From contig NZ_JACIIZ010000003.1 in assembly GCF_014205765.1 (NCBI RefSeq), positions 372,001 to 436,000 of the forward strand: 64,000 nt of DNA. Reading direction: 5' to 3'. The translations under genes were made by a program, and so were the position numbers. The notes under the pieces are model-generated. The model searched no databases. It saw only the letters and a list, made by a program, of their open reading frames with translations, and was not told the DNA's origin. Source of the stretch: Nitrospirillum iridis. Lineage in GTDB: Bacteria > Pseudomonadota > Alphaproteobacteria > Azospirillales > Azospirillaceae. This document shows, in pieces, positions 46,647 to 57,296 of the stretch (position 1 is the stretch's first letter; every line of letters starts with the position of its first letter).

Positions 46647-47408
46647 ATGTCTTCCCTTATTCCGCCCACGGTCATCATCACCATGGCGGGCATGGGCCAG
46701 CGCTTCCGCGACGCGGGCTACACCGTGCCCAAATACCGGATCGAGGCGCACGGCCGCACCCTGTTCGCCTGGTCCATGCTCAGCCTGCGCTCTTTCATCG
46801 ACGCCGGGTCCCCGTTCATCTTCGTGGCCCTGCGCCAGGACGGGGCGGAGGGCTTTATCCGCGACCAGGCGGTGGAACTGGGTATCCGCGACGTGGCGGT
46901 GGTGGAACTGGACGCCCTGACCGATGGCCAGGCGACCAGCGCGCTGGCGGCTCGGGATGCGGTCGCCCATCCTGACCGGCCCATGCTGGTCTACAATATC
47001 GACACCCACGTCGATCCCGCCCATCTGCCGGCCGGCGCCGTGCGCGGCGACGGCTGGGTTCCCTGCTTTCCGGGACCGGGGGCGGCCTGGAGCTTCGCCC
47101 GCGCCGATGGGACCGGCCGCATCGAGGAGTTGCGGGAGAAGGAGCGCATCTCCGACGACGCCACCGTCGGGCTCTACTGGTTCTCCTCCTTTACCCTCTA
47201 TGCGCGATCCTATGCCGAGTTCTTCGCCGATCCCGCCAACATGGCGAAGGGGGAGAAATACATCGCCCCGCTCTACAACCACCTGATCCGGGCCGGACGC
47301 CCTGTCTACCTGCACCGCATACCGTTCGAGGCGGTGGTGCCCCTGGGCACCCCGGCGGAGGTGACGCGTTTCGTGGCAGGTCCCGATCCGGCCCTCAGCG
47401 TTGATTGA
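46647..47408 (+). CDS. Nucleotidyltransferase (NTP:sugar or small-molecule phosphate, LicC/Cj1416-like)
   Basis: A 253-residue GT-A fold transferase. The nucleotide-binding N-terminus TMAGMGQRFRDAGYTVPKYR has the G-x-G-x-R-F loop and the PK-lysine; NIDTH and a later LREKERISDD supply metal and substrate contacts. It transfers a nucleotidyl group from CTP or another NTP to a phosphorylated small molecule, likely the product of the preceding kinase, giving a CDP-type donor. Similar pairs activate phosphocholine or phosphoramidate precursors for capsules. It ends in a 14-base convergent overlap with the LysR gene. Confidence 0.78.
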   Translation: MSSLIPPTVIITMAGMGQRFRDAGYTVPKYRIEAHGRTLFAWSMLSLRSFIDAGSPFIFVALRQDGAEGFIRDQAVELGIRDVAVVELDALTDGQATSALAARDAVAHPDRPMLVYNIDTHVDPAHLPAGAVRGDGWVPCFPGPGAAWSFARADGTGRIEELREKERISDDATVGLYWFSSFTLYARSYAEFFADPANMAKGEKYIAPLYNHLIRAGRPVYLHRIPFEAVVPLGTPAEVTRFVAGPDPALSVD

Positions 47409-48330
47409 TCGAGGCGCCGGCGCGGAAGATCTGGTCCCGCAGCCAGCGATGGCCCGGGTCATCCTGGTGGCGGGGGTGCCAGAAGGCCGCGACCTGGGTC
47501 GGCGGCATCGTCAGCGGCGGCTCGAACAGGTCCAACGACGCGGCGTAGCGGTTCAGAAAGCGGCGGGGCAGGGTGCACAGCAGGTCGCTGGTGGCGATGA
47601 TGGTGGGCGCCACGCCGTAGCTTTGGACGGAAAAGGCGACGCGGCGCTCCTTGCCGGCGGCGGCCAGCGCCGTGTCGACGAAACCGTGGAACGTCGGCCC
47701 TTCGGATGACACCAGCAGGTGGTCGCAAGCGCAGTACGCATCCAGCGACAGGGCGCCGCCGCCACGGGGATGGCCCTTGCGCTGGCCGACGACGAAGTCG
47801 TCCTCGAACAGCATCCGGCTGAGCCAGGCGTCGTGCGCCTGGGTGCCCACGCCGACATAGAGGTCGACCGTGCCGTTCTCCAATAGCTCCGGCATCCGGC
47901 GCTTGTCTGGCATCTGCAGCACCAACCGCACACCGGGCGCCAGGGCCTGCACGCGGGGGACCAGGTCGGGCGCCAGCATCACTGCCGGATTTTCATGCAG
48001 CGCCAGCGTGAAGATGCGGGAACTGGACGTCGGGTCGAAATCGCCAGTGGACTGGACCATGGCGGTGAGGTTGGCCAGCACGGCCGACAGCAGGGGTTGT
48101 AAGGCCAGGGCGCGGGGCGTCGGCAGGACGCCGCGGCCCGTGGGCGCCGGAATGAACAGCCGGTCGCCAAAGAAGTCGCGCAGGCGGGCCAGGCGCGCGG
48201 ACAGGGCGGGCTGGCGGATATTGAGCCGCGCCGCCGCCTTGGTGACGTTGCTGTCGATCAGCAGCGCGTCGAACGCCAGCAACAGGTCGACGTCCAGCTT
48301 GTTGATGTCTGATGCAGGTGCTGCGTTCAC
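47395..48330 (-). CDS. LysR-family regulator
   Basis: A regulator of about 311 residues with an N-terminal winged HTH (LLLAFDALLIDSNVTKAAARLNIRQPALSARLARLR) of the NodD/LeuO-like subgroup, and a LysR substrate-binding domain. GTG 48330 is used as start; the only upstream ATG (48432) gives a 34-residue Arg/Pro-rich extension that looks non-coding, and neither has a good ribosome site. It follows the metallo-hydrolase gene on the same strand, which it may regulate. Confidence 0.82.
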   Translation of the reverse strand: MNAAPASDINKLDVDLLLAFDALLIDSNVTKAAARLNIRQPALSARLARLRDFFGDRLFIPAPTGRGVLPTPRALALQPLLSAVLANLTAMVQSTGDFDPTSSSRIFTLALHENPAVMLAPDLVPRVQALAPGVRLVLQMPDKRRMPELLENGTVDLYVGVGTQAHDAWLSRMLFEDDFVVGQRKGHPRGGGALSLDAYCACDHLLVSSEGPTFHGFVDTALAAAGKERRVAFSVQSYGVAPTIIATSDLLCTLPRRFLNRYAASLDLFEPPLTMPPTQVAAFWHPRHQDDPGHRWLRDQIFRAGASINQR

Positions 48331-48447
48331 GGGGAGAGGGGGCCTTGTCCGTTGAGCGGCGCCCGGGGGGCGTTGTCGCGGAGGATAGCATGCCCCGCCA
48401 GCGATGGTGTCTTCACGCCGGCGGCGGCGCATCGATACCGGCTGGGC

Positions 48448-49464
48448 TCAGTTGCCGGCGCGGTTGACATAGTCGACCGGCACCCAGGCATAGCCGGCGC
48501 CGTCCGCGCGGACATGGCCGATCCCGGGGAAGGGCATATGCGGTACGGCGATCAAGGTCCCGCCTTCCGTGAACCGGCGGAAGGCCTGCGCCCGCACGGC
48601 GGCCGCGCGATCCTCATCCTGATCGAAGGCGATGGTGGTGGCGGGCTCGGGAAACTGGACCGCCGCCGAATGCACGATGTCCCCCACGAAGACCAGGGCC
48701 TGGCCCCGGCTGGTCAGGGTGAAAAAGGCGCTGCCCGGCGTGTGGCCGGCATGCAGGGTGGCGGTGATGCCGGGCAGGACTTCGCCATCCGCCGCGATGG
48801 GCTTCACCTTGCCCGCATCCAGGTAGGGCTTCAGCGCCGTGGCCGCGACGTCGAAATAATGGATGTCGTAGTGGGTGCGCGCCGCATTGCCGCGGTCGAA
48901 GAAGAAGTCCAGGTCGGCCTTGCCGACATGGACGGTGGCGTTGGGGAACACCCGCTGTCCCTGGTGGACCAGGCCGCCGGCATGGTCGGAGTGGGCATGG
49001 GTGATCAGGATGTCGGTGATCTGGTCCGGGGTGAAGCCGGCCCGGCTCAGGCTTTCCGGCAGTTTGCCGCCCAGCCCGGGGCCGAACATTTCACCCACGC
49101 CGGTGTCGACAAGGACCAGGTGGCCCGGCAGCTCGATCAGGAAGGCGTTGATCGACGCCTCGGTCGGCGTGGTCTGGAAGGCACGCGCCAGCAGGGCGTC
49201 GATCTTGGCCGGCGTCGTGCGTTTCAGTAGGCTATGCAGGTCGATGGGCACGCTGCCGTCCGACAGGGCGGTGACCGGCACGTCGCCGATTTTCAGGCGG
49301 TGGATGTCGGCCCCTTGGGAAACGGGCTGGACGACCGTCGCCTGAAGCGGTGCCTGCTGGGTTGCGACCGGTGACGCGGCGGCGGTCAATGGCGGGATGA
49401 TGGCAACGGTCAGCAGCAGGCCGGCCGTGCGGATGATGGGGCGGATGATGGAAAGGTGAGACAT
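48448..49464 (-). CDS. Exported metallo-beta-lactamase-fold hydrolase
   Basis: A 338-residue protein with a signal peptide (about 1-30, IIRTAGLLLTVAIIPPL) and an MBL domain: THAHSDHAGG gives the zinc ligands His156, His158, Asp160 and His161, followed by HAGHTPGSA and FVGDIVHSA. The general type is close to lactonases and other quorum-quenching-like enzymes, but the substrate is not predictable. GGAGGACAC precedes ATG 49464. Possible partner of the adjacent LysR gene. Confidence 0.88.
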   Translation of the reverse strand: MSHLSIIRPIIRTAGLLLTVAIIPPLTAAASPVATQQAPLQATVVQPVSQGADIHRLKIGDVPVTALSDGSVPIDLHSLLKRTTPAKIDALLARAFQTTPTEASINAFLIELPGHLVLVDTGVGEMFGPGLGGKLPESLSRAGFTPDQITDILITHAHSDHAGGLVHQGQRVFPNATVHVGKADLDFFFDRGNAARTHYDIHYFDVAATALKPYLDAGKVKPIAADGEVLPGITATLHAGHTPGSAFFTLTSRGQALVFVGDIVHSAAVQFPEPATTIAFDQDEDRAAAVRAQAFRRFTEGGTLIAVPHMPFPGIGHVRADGAGYAWVPVDYVNRAGN

Positions 49465-49568
49465 GAGAGTGTCCTCCGGTTCGGGGACCTTTCATGTATG
49501 GGCGGCCGACCTATGCGTGGAGACGCAAACTGTCAATGGGTGTGATCGATTATGTCGATGTGTCGCCG

Positions 49569-49784
49569 CTAATTCCGCCACCTGCGCATGCCGCCTGAGT
49601 CATGCTTCCAATATAGGTTGATAGGGTCGCAGTCGCCATCAACGATGGACAAACCCTTCACATCTTGACCTGCCTTGCAGCCAGGCAACGCCGTCACCGT
49701 TGAAATCGGCGCATACCACGGCGCCGCCGTTGCCGGGTTGGGAAGCGAAAGGAACATGGCGGCAAGGAGCACCGCCAGGGCCAC
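49569..49784 (-). CDS. Small secreted protein, hypothetical
   Basis: A 71-residue frame starting at GTG 49784. A hydrophobic segment with signal-like residues (LAVLLAAMFLSLPNPATA) is followed by a 45-residue mature part with two Cys (GCKAGQ..., DGDCDP). The preceding codons RRRFYAI would extend a membrane segment if a non-standard start were used. It lies 24 bases after the TetR gene on the same strand and could be co-transcribed. Weak codon support; it might be noise. Confidence 0.4.
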   Translation of the reverse strand: MALAVLLAAMFLSLPNPATAAPWYAPISTVTALPGCKAGQDVKGLSIVDGDCDPINLYWKHDSGGMRRWRN

Positions 49785-49808
49785 AATGGCGTAGAAGCGC
49801 CGCCGCCC

Positions 49809-50399
49809 TCACGCCAGCACCCCGCCCAGGATCAAATCCTGGTGCAGGCCGATCAGTTCTTCCTCGCCCATGCGGCCGGCGGGGTTGTACCAGGTGCACA
49901 CGCCGGTCAGCATGGCCAGGATGGCGTAGGCGGTGACGGGCGGATCCGTGCGCTTGAACTGGCCCGCGTTCATGCCTTCCTCCAGGATGGCGACCAGCAG
50001 GCGCTCATAGTCCCGGCGCATGGCCAGGATGGTGTCGCGGTTCTCGCCTTCCAGGCTGCGCAGTTCCGACCCGCCGATGAACACCTCATCGGTGCGGCGG
50101 ATGTGGTATGAGACGTGGAAACGGATGAAGCGCCGCAGCCGGTCCAAGGGATCGGCCGCCCCCTCCAGCGCCACCGCCACCTCCGCCGACAATGCCACCA
50201 TGTGGTCGCGGATGAGGATAAACAGCAGTTCCTGCTTCGACTGGATGTAGTTGTACATCGAGCCGGGCTGGATCCCCACTTCCTGCCCCAGCTGCCGGAG
50301 GGTGAAGGCCTCATAGCCATGCCGACGGATCAGCCGCAGACCGGCCGCGCGTATCGCCTCCATCGTCTTGGGCCCCCGGGAGCCCACCGTGCGCACCAT
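49809..50399 (-). CDS. TetR-family regulator of leucine/isovalerate operon
   Basis: A 196-residue repressor with HTH at about 10-55 (AAGLRLIRRHGYEAFTLRQLGQEVGIQPGSMYNYI) and a TetR C-terminal domain. It is divergent from the isovaleryl-CoA dehydrogenase operon across a 193-base gap containing AAACG-N6-CGTTT. Acyl-CoA-binding TetR proteins often control such operons, so it probably derepresses on isovaleryl- or methylcrotonyl-CoA. Confidence 0.87.
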   Translation of the reverse strand: MVRTVGSRGPKTMEAIRAAGLRLIRRHGYEAFTLRQLGQEVGIQPGSMYNYIQSKQELLFILIRDHMVALSAEVAVALEGAADPLDRLRRFIRFHVSYHIRRTDEVFIGGSELRSLEGENRDTILAMRRDYERLLVAILEEGMNAGQFKRTDPPVTAYAILAMLTGVCTWYNPAGRMGEEELIGLHQDLILGGVLA

Positions 50400-50532
50400 G
50401 CTGAAAAATCCGATCCCAATTGTTTCCGGGGCTTAGCGCCGCCGGCCCCCGCGACTTTTCGGCCTGCCGCTGGCGGCCGTCAAGATCGCGCCCCATTTGC
50501 CCATTAATTCGCTCTTGCGAGCGGCATGAAAG

Positions 50533-50548
50533 AAACGTATGACCGTTT
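50533..50548. promoter_or_regulatory. Candidate operator of the leucine-degradation operon
   Basis: Perfect inverted repeat AAACG-N6-CGTTT, 45 bases before the ATG of isovaleryl-CoA dehydrogenase, in the region between the divergent TetR gene and the operon. Similar CAAACG/CGTTTG-type operators are known for TetR acyl-CoA sensors. Confidence 0.5.
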
Positions 50549-50592
50549 GTAAATAAGCAATCCCACATTCCCCGAGGGAGGACAAGACCGTC

Positions 50593-51771
50593 ATGTCGAT
50601 CTCCGCCGCGTTCCCCACCATGGATTTTGGCCTCGGTGAAACCGCCGACATGCTGCGCGACGCCGTCACCGCCTTCGCCAACGCCGAGATCGCGCCGCGC
50701 GCGGCGGAGATCGACCGCACCGACCAGTTCCCCATGGAGCTGTGGCGCAAGCTGGGTGACCTGGGCGTGCTGGGTGTGACGGCGGAGGAGGAGTATGGCG
50801 GTGCCGCCATGGGCTATGTCGAGCACATGGTGGCGATGGAGGAGATCAGCCGCGCATCGGCCTCCGTGGGCCTCAGCTACGGCGCCCATTCCAACCTGTG
50901 CGTCAACCAGATCCGCCTGAACGGCAGCGCTGAACAGAAAGCCCGCTACCTGCCCAAACTGATCTCGGGCAAGCATGTCGGCGCCCTGGCCATGAGCGAG
51001 CCGGGTGCGGGGTCCGACGTCGTCTCCATGAAGCTGAAGGCGGAGCGCAAGGGCGACCGCTATGTGCTGAACGGCACCAAGATGTGGATCACCAACGGCC
51101 CCGATGCCGACACGCTGGTGGTCTACGCCAAGACCGATCCGTCGGCCGGCCCCAAGGGCATCACCGCCTTCCTGATCGAGAAGGGCTTCGCCGGCTTTTC
51201 GTGCGCGCAAAAGCTGGACAAGCTGGGCATGCGCGGCAGCCATACCGGCGAACTGGTGTTCCAGGATTGCGAGGTGCCGGAGGAGAACATCCTGGGCCAT
51301 CTCGGCGGTGGTGTGCGCGTGCTGATGAGCGGCCTGGACTATGAGCGCGCCGTGCTGGCGGCCGGCCCGCTGGGCATCATGCAGGCCTGCCTGGACGTGG
51401 TGGTGCCCTATGTCCATGACCGCGAGCAGTTCGGCCAGCCCATCGGCGAGTTCCAGTTGATCCAGGGCAAGGTGGCCGACATGTATGTCGCCCTCAACTC
51501 CGCCCGCGCCTACGTCTATGCCGTCGGCCGGGCGGCGGACGCCAAGAAGATCACCCGCAAGGACGCGGCAGGAGCCATCCTGCTGGCGGCGGAAAGCGCC
51601 ACCAAGTGCGCGCTGGACGCCATCCAGATCCTGGGCGGCAACGGCTACATCAACGAATACGCCACCGGCCGCCTGCTGCGCGATGCCAAGCTGTATGAGA
51701 TCGGCGCCGGCACGTCGGAGATCCGCCGCATGCTGATCGGCCGGGAACTGTTCCGCGAAAGCGGCCATTGA
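50593..51771 (+). CDS. liuA: Isovaleryl-CoA dehydrogenase
   Basis: FAD-dependent acyl-CoA dehydrogenase of 392 residues, oxidising isovaleryl-CoA to 3-methylcrotonyl-CoA in leucine breakdown. Features: [30 protein letters not shown] (flavin/substrate loop), [18 protein letters not shown] and, toward the C-terminus, [17 protein letters not shown] carrying the catalytic Glu typical of IVD. GAGGGAGGA precedes ATG 50593. It is the first gene of the liu operon, and its neighbours encode the following steps. Confidence 0.95.
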   Translation: MSISAAFPTMDFGLGETADMLRDAVTAFANAEIAPRAAEIDRTDQFPMELWRKLGDLGVLGVTAEEEYGGAAMGYVEHMVAMEEISRASASVGLSYGAHSNLCVNQIRLNGSAEQKARYLPKLISGKHVGALAMSEPGAGSDVVSMKLKAERKGDRYVLNGTKMWITNGPDADTLVVYAKTDPSAGPKGITAFLIEKGFAGFSCAQKLDKLGMRGSHTGELVFQDCEVPEENILGHLGGGVRVLMSGLDYERAVLAAGPLGIMQACLDVVVPYVHDREQFGQPIGEFQLIQGKVADMYVALNSARAYVYAVGRAADAKKITRKDAAGAILLAAESATKCALDAIQILGGNGYINEYATGRLLRDAKLYEIGAGTSEIRRMLIGRELFRESGH

Positions 51772-51819
51772 TCGCCGTCCAGCCGCGTCCGCCCGAATAA
51801 GGAAGGGGGAGAACCCGAC

Positions 51820-53442
<1,623 letters not shown>

Positions 53443-53452
53443 GGTCAAGACG

Positions 53453-54253
53453 ATGAATGACGTTCTTGCCATGGTGGATGAGGCGGGGATCGCCACCGTC
53501 ACCCTGAACCGGCCCGCCCTGCACAACGCCTTCAACGAGGATGTGATCGCGGAGCTGACCGCGCTGTTCGAACGGCTGGGCGCCGACCCGCTGGTGCGGG
53601 TGGTCCTGCTGCGCGGCACCGGCCCCAGCTTCTCCGCCGGTGCCGATCTTGACTGGATGCGGCGCATGGCGGGGTACAGCCGGGACCAGAACCATGCCGA
53701 CGCGCTGGGTCTGGCCACCCTGCTGCGCACCCTGAACAACTGCCCCAAGCCCACCATCGCCGTGGTGCACGGGGCGGCTTATGGCGGCGGCGTGGGCCTG
53801 GTCGCCTGCTGTGATATGGCGGTGGCCGCCGAGGGGGCCACCTTCTGCCTGTCGGAGGTCAAGCTGGGCTTGATCCCCGCCACCATCGGACCCTATGTCG
53901 TCGCCGCGATGGGGGAACGCGCCTGCCGCCGCTATTTCCTGACGGCGGAGCGCTTCAGCGCCACGGAGGCACAAGCCCTGGGCCTGGTGCACCAGGTGGT
54001 GCCGGCCGACCAGCTGGATACCGCCGTCGCCGCGCTGGTGAAGCGGCTGGGCGAGGGGGGGCCGGCGGCGCAGCGGGCGGCCAAGGATCTGATCTTCGCC
54101 TGCGCCAACCGGCCGGTGGACGACGATCTGGCCAGCGACACGGCCGAGCGCATCGCCCGCATCCGGGCCAGTGACGAGGGGCGGGAGGGCGTGGCCGCCT
54201 TCCTGGAAAAGCGCAAGGCCAGCTGGGTTCGCCCGCCTGCAGGGGACAAGTGA
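53453..54253 (+). CDS. liuC: Methylglutaconyl-CoA hydratase (enoyl-CoA hydratase family)
   Basis: A 266-residue crotonase-fold enzyme hydrating 3-methylglutaconyl-CoA to HMG-CoA. It has the ARG-like oxyanion segment FSAGADLDWMRRMAGY, GAAYGGGVGLVACCDMAVAA, and KLGLIPATIGPYV with the acid residue. Its place between the carboxylase subunits and before HMG-CoA lyase gives the substrate. Stop overlaps the alpha-subunit start. Confidence 0.93.
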   Translation: MNDVLAMVDEAGIATVTLNRPALHNAFNEDVIAELTALFERLGADPLVRVVLLRGTGPSFSAGADLDWMRRMAGYSRDQNHADALGLATLLRTLNNCPKPTIAVVHGAAYGGGVGLVACCDMAVAAEGATFCLSEVKLGLIPATIGPYVVAAMGERACRRYFLTAERFSATEAQALGLVHQVVPADQLDTAVAALVKRLGEGGPAAQRAAKDLIFACANRPVDDDLASDTAERIARIRASDEGREGVAAFLEKRKASWVRPPAGDK

Positions 54254-56289
54254 TGATGATCGACACGCTGCTGATCGCCAACCGCGGCGAAATCGCCTGC
54301 CGCATCATCCGCACGGCCCGCCGCCTGGGCATCCGCACGGTGGCGGTCTACTCCGACGCTGACGCCGGCGCCCTGCACGTGGCGCTGGCGGATGAGGCCG
54401 TGCGCATCGGCGCAGCACCAGCGCGCGACAGCTATTTGCGCATGGACGCCGTGCTGGACGCGGCCGCCCGCACCGGCGCGCAGGCCATCCACCCCGGCTA
54501 TGGTTTCCTGTCGGAAAACGCTGGTTTCGCCGAAGCGTGCGCCGCGTCCGGCCTGATCTTTGTCGGCCCGCCGGCCAGCGCCATCCGGGCCATGGGTGGC
54601 AAGTCGGAGGCCAAGGCCCTGATGGAAACCGCCGGCGTACCCCTGGTACCCGGATATCACGGGGAGGAGCAGAACAGCGGCGTGCTGGCGTCCGAGGCGG
54701 CGCGCATCGGCTATCCCGTGCTGATCAAGGCGTCGGCGGGCGGCGGTGGCAAGGGCATGAAGGTCGCCACCTCGGCGGAAGAGTTCCATGAGCAGCTGGC
54801 CTCCGCCAAGCGCGAGGCCCAGGCGGCCTTTGGCGACGACCGGGTGCTGATCGAAAAGTACCTGGCCCGGCCCCGCCACGTGGAAATCCAGGTGTTCGCC
54901 GACGGCCACGGCAATTGCGTCTATCTGTTCGAGCGCGACTGCTCCATCCAGCGCCGCCACCAGAAGGTGGTGGAGGAGGCGCCGGCGCCCAACCTGCCCA
55001 AGGGATTGCGGGAGGAGATGGGGGCGGCGGCGGTCGCCGCCGCCAAGGCCATCGGCTATGTCGGCGCCGGCACGGTGGAATTCCTGCTGGACCCGGTGGA
55101 GACCGGCGGCGACGGCCGCTTCTACTTCATGGAGATGAACACCCGGCTGCAGGTGGAGCATCCGGTGACGGAATACATCACCGGCCAGGATTTGGTGGAG
55201 TGGCAGCTTCGGGTCGCGGCCGGCGGCGTCCTGCCGCTGACCCAGGACCAGCTGGCGGTGCACGGCCACGCCATCGAGGTGCGGCTGTATGCCGAGGATC
55301 CGGACAAGGGCTTCCTGCCCCAGACCGGCACCCTGTCGCATCTGCGCTTCCCCGAGGCGGGGCCTCATGTGCGGGTGGACACCGGCGTGCGCCAGGGCGA
55401 CGCCATCTCCATCCATTACGACCCCATGATCGCCAAGCTGATCGTCTGGGATGTGGACCGGCCCGCCGCGGTGCGGCGCCTGCGCCAGGCGTTGGCGGCG
55501 ACGGAGGTTGGCGGCCTGGCGGCCAACGTCCCCTTCCTGGCGGCCATCGCCGCCCATCCGGCTTTCCTGGAGGCCGACCTCGACACCCGCTTCATCGAAC
55601 GTCACCAGGCCGACCTGCTGCCCCCACCCGCCGTTCCCTCGGGAGACACGCTGGCCTTGGCGGCCCTGGGCGTGCTGCTGGAGCGTCAAGCGGAAACGAT
55701 GGCCGGGGCCGCCCGCACCAATGACCCATGGAGCCCATGGGCCAGCGGCGCGAGTTGGCGGCTGAATGACGCCGTGCCGGAGATCCTGACCTTCCGGGAC
55801 GGGCGCGAGGGCGGTGAGCCCCAGGAGGTGCGGGCCGCCCACCGGCGCGACGGCGACTTTGACGTCACGCTGCCGGACGGGAGCGAGGTGCGGGCCCAGG
55901 CCCGCTTCGACGCCGAGGGCCGGCTGGTGGCGGAAATTGGCGGTCGGCGTCTGGCTGTCGGCTGGTCGCGCCGTGGAATGGAATTGGACCTTTTCCGGCC
56001 GGGCCACCACGACCGTCTGATCCTGATCGATCCGCTGGACGTGGGGGAGGTCGACGCCGCTGGTGCGGGCCACCTGGTGGCGCCCATGCCGGGCAAGATC
56101 ATCGCCGTGCTGGTGGCCGCCGGTAACAGGGTCGAGAAGGGGCAGGGCCTGATCGTGCTGGAGGCCATGAAGATGGAACACACCATCAAGGCGCAGGGCC
56201 CCGGCACGGTCCAGACCGTGCGCTATGCCGTGGGCGACCAGGTGCCCGATGGCGCCGAATTGATCATCGTGGCGGGGGACGAGGCATGA
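54253..56289 (+). CDS. liuD: 3-methylcrotonyl-CoA carboxylase alpha (biotin) subunit
   Basis: A 678-residue biotin-dependent subunit. The biotin carboxylase domain (about 1-445) has LLIANRGEIACRI at the N-terminus, the glycine-rich ASAGGGGKGMKV ATP grasp loop and EMNTRLQVEHPVTE. The C-terminal biotin carrier domain carries the biotinylated Lys640 in EAMKMEH. The middle (about 450-600) is the MCC-type BT linker. ATG 54253 overlaps the liuC stop; a GTG at 54250 is the alternative. Biotin ligase is not in the window. Confidence 0.95.
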   Translation: MMIDTLLIANRGEIACRIIRTARRLGIRTVAVYSDADAGALHVALADEAVRIGAAPARDSYLRMDAVLDAAARTGAQAIHPGYGFLSENAGFAEACAASGLIFVGPPASAIRAMGGKSEAKALMETAGVPLVPGYHGEEQNSGVLASEAARIGYPVLIKASAGGGGKGMKVATSAEEFHEQLASAKREAQAAFGDDRVLIEKYLARPRHVEIQVFADGHGNCVYLFERDCSIQRRHQKVVEEAPAPNLPKGLREEMGAAAVAAAKAIGYVGAGTVEFLLDPVETGGDGRFYFMEMNTRLQVEHPVTEYITGQDLVEWQLRVAAGGVLPLTQDQLAVHGHAIEVRLYAEDPDKGFLPQTGTLSHLRFPEAGPHVRVDTGVRQGDAISIHYDPMIAKLIVWDVDRPAAVRRLRQALAATEVGGLAANVPFLAAIAAHPAFLEADLDTRFIERHQADLLPPPAVPSGDTLALAALGVLLERQAETMAGAARTNDPWSPWASGASWRLNDAVPEILTFRDGREGGEPQEVRAAHRRDGDFDVTLPDGSEVRAQARFDAEGRLVAEIGGRRLAVGWSRRGMELDLFRPGHHDRLILIDPLDVGEVDAAGAGHLVAPMPGKIIAVLVAAGNRVEKGQGLIVLEAMKMEHTIKAQGPGTVQTVRYAVGDQVPDGAELIIVAGDEA

Positions 56290-57188
56290 CCGGCACTACC
56301 GTGCGTATCGTCGAGGTCGGGCCCCGCGACGGGCTGCAGAATGAGGCCGCATTGGTGCCCACCGACACCAAGGTGGCCCTGATCGACCGCTTGGCGGCCA
56401 CCGGCCTGGCGGTGGTGGAGGCCGGCGCCTTCGTGTCGCCCAAATGGGTGCCGCAGATGGCCGATACCGCCGCCGTGCTGGCCCAAATCCGGCGGCCGAC
56501 CGGTGTCAGCTTCCCCGTGCTGGTGCCCAATGAACGGGGGCTGGCCCAGGCCCTGGCCGCCGGGGTGACGGAGATCGCCGTCTTCGCCGCCGCGTCGGAG
56601 GCGTTTTCCCAGCGCAACATCAACTGTTCCATCGCCGAAAGCCTGGACCGCTTCGCCCCCGTGGCCCGCCAAGCGCGGGACGCGGGCGTCACGGTGCGCG
56701 GCTATGTCTCCTGCGTGCTGGGCTGCCCCTATGAGGGCGCCATCGATCCCGCCAAGGTGGCGGAGGTGTCGGCCCACCTGCTGGAGCTGGGCTGCGCGGA
56801 GATTTCCCTGGGCGACACCATCGGTGTGGGCACGCCCGCCAAGGCCCAGGCGCTTATCCGTCGCGTGGCCCGGGATGTCCCCGTGGCCCAGTTGGCCGCC
56901 CATTTCCACGACACCTACGGCCAGGCGCTGGCCAACCTGCTGGCCTGCCTGGATGAGGGCATCCGCATCATCGACAGTTCGGTGGCGGGCCTGGGCGGCT
57001 GCCCCTACGCCAAGGGCGCCACCGGCAATGTGGCGACGGAGGACGTGGTCTACATGCTGGAAGGGCAGGGCCTGTCGACGGGTGTGGACCTGGATGCCCT
57101 GGCCGCCATCGGTGGCTGGATCTCGACCTCCATCAACCGTCCCAACGCCAGCCGCGCCGGCCGCGCCTTGCTGGCCAAGGCGGGGTGA
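56286..57188 (+). CDS. liuE: Hydroxymethylglutaryl-CoA lyase
   Basis: A 300-residue TIM-barrel lyase splitting HMG-CoA into acetoacetate and acetyl-CoA, the final step of leucine breakdown. Conserved pieces: VGPRDGLQNE at the N-terminus, VSCVLGCPYEG, HFHDTYGQALAN and the catalytic-loop GLGGCPYAKGATGN. ATG 56286 overlaps the previous stop (ATGA). It ends the operon; a CCTGGG/CCCAGG hairpin follows 14 bases later. Confidence 0.95.
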   Translation: MTGTTVRIVEVGPRDGLQNEAALVPTDTKVALIDRLAATGLAVVEAGAFVSPKWVPQMADTAAVLAQIRRPTGVSFPVLVPNERGLAQALAAGVTEIAVFAAASEAFSQRNINCSIAESLDRFAPVARQARDAGVTVRGYVSCVLGCPYEGAIDPAKVAEVSAHLLELGCAEISLGDTIGVGTPAKAQALIRRVARDVPVAQLAAHFHDTYGQALANLLACLDEGIRIIDSSVAGLGGCPYAKGATGNVATEDVVYMLEGQGLSTGVDLDALAAIGGWISTSINRPNASRAGRALLAKAG

Positions 57189-57202
57189 GGTCGGGAGAGG
57201 CG

Positions 57203-57231
57203 CCTGGGAGATGTGCCCAGGAGATGTGCCC
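57203..57231 (+). terminator. Hairpin and 13-bp tandem repeat after the liu operon
   Basis: CCTGGG-N7-CCCAGG forms a 6-bp hairpin (57203-57221). GGAGATGTGCCC is tandemly repeated at 57207 and 57220 (period 13). No T-run; weak terminator at best. Confidence 0.4.
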
Positions 57232-57242
57232 GGGACAGGTGA

Positions 57243-57270
57243 TTGACAAAATTTGCCAATCTCCTAGCAT
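57243..57270 (+). promoter_or_regulatory. Sigma-70-type promoter for parDE
   Basis: TTGACA at 57243-57248 and TAGCAT at 57265-57270 are 16 bases apart, 27 bases before the antitoxin ATG. The ParD protein would be expected to bind here for autoregulation. Confidence 0.6.
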
Positions 57271-57296
57271 GAGGTCTCCGCTATGGAGTTGTGCTC

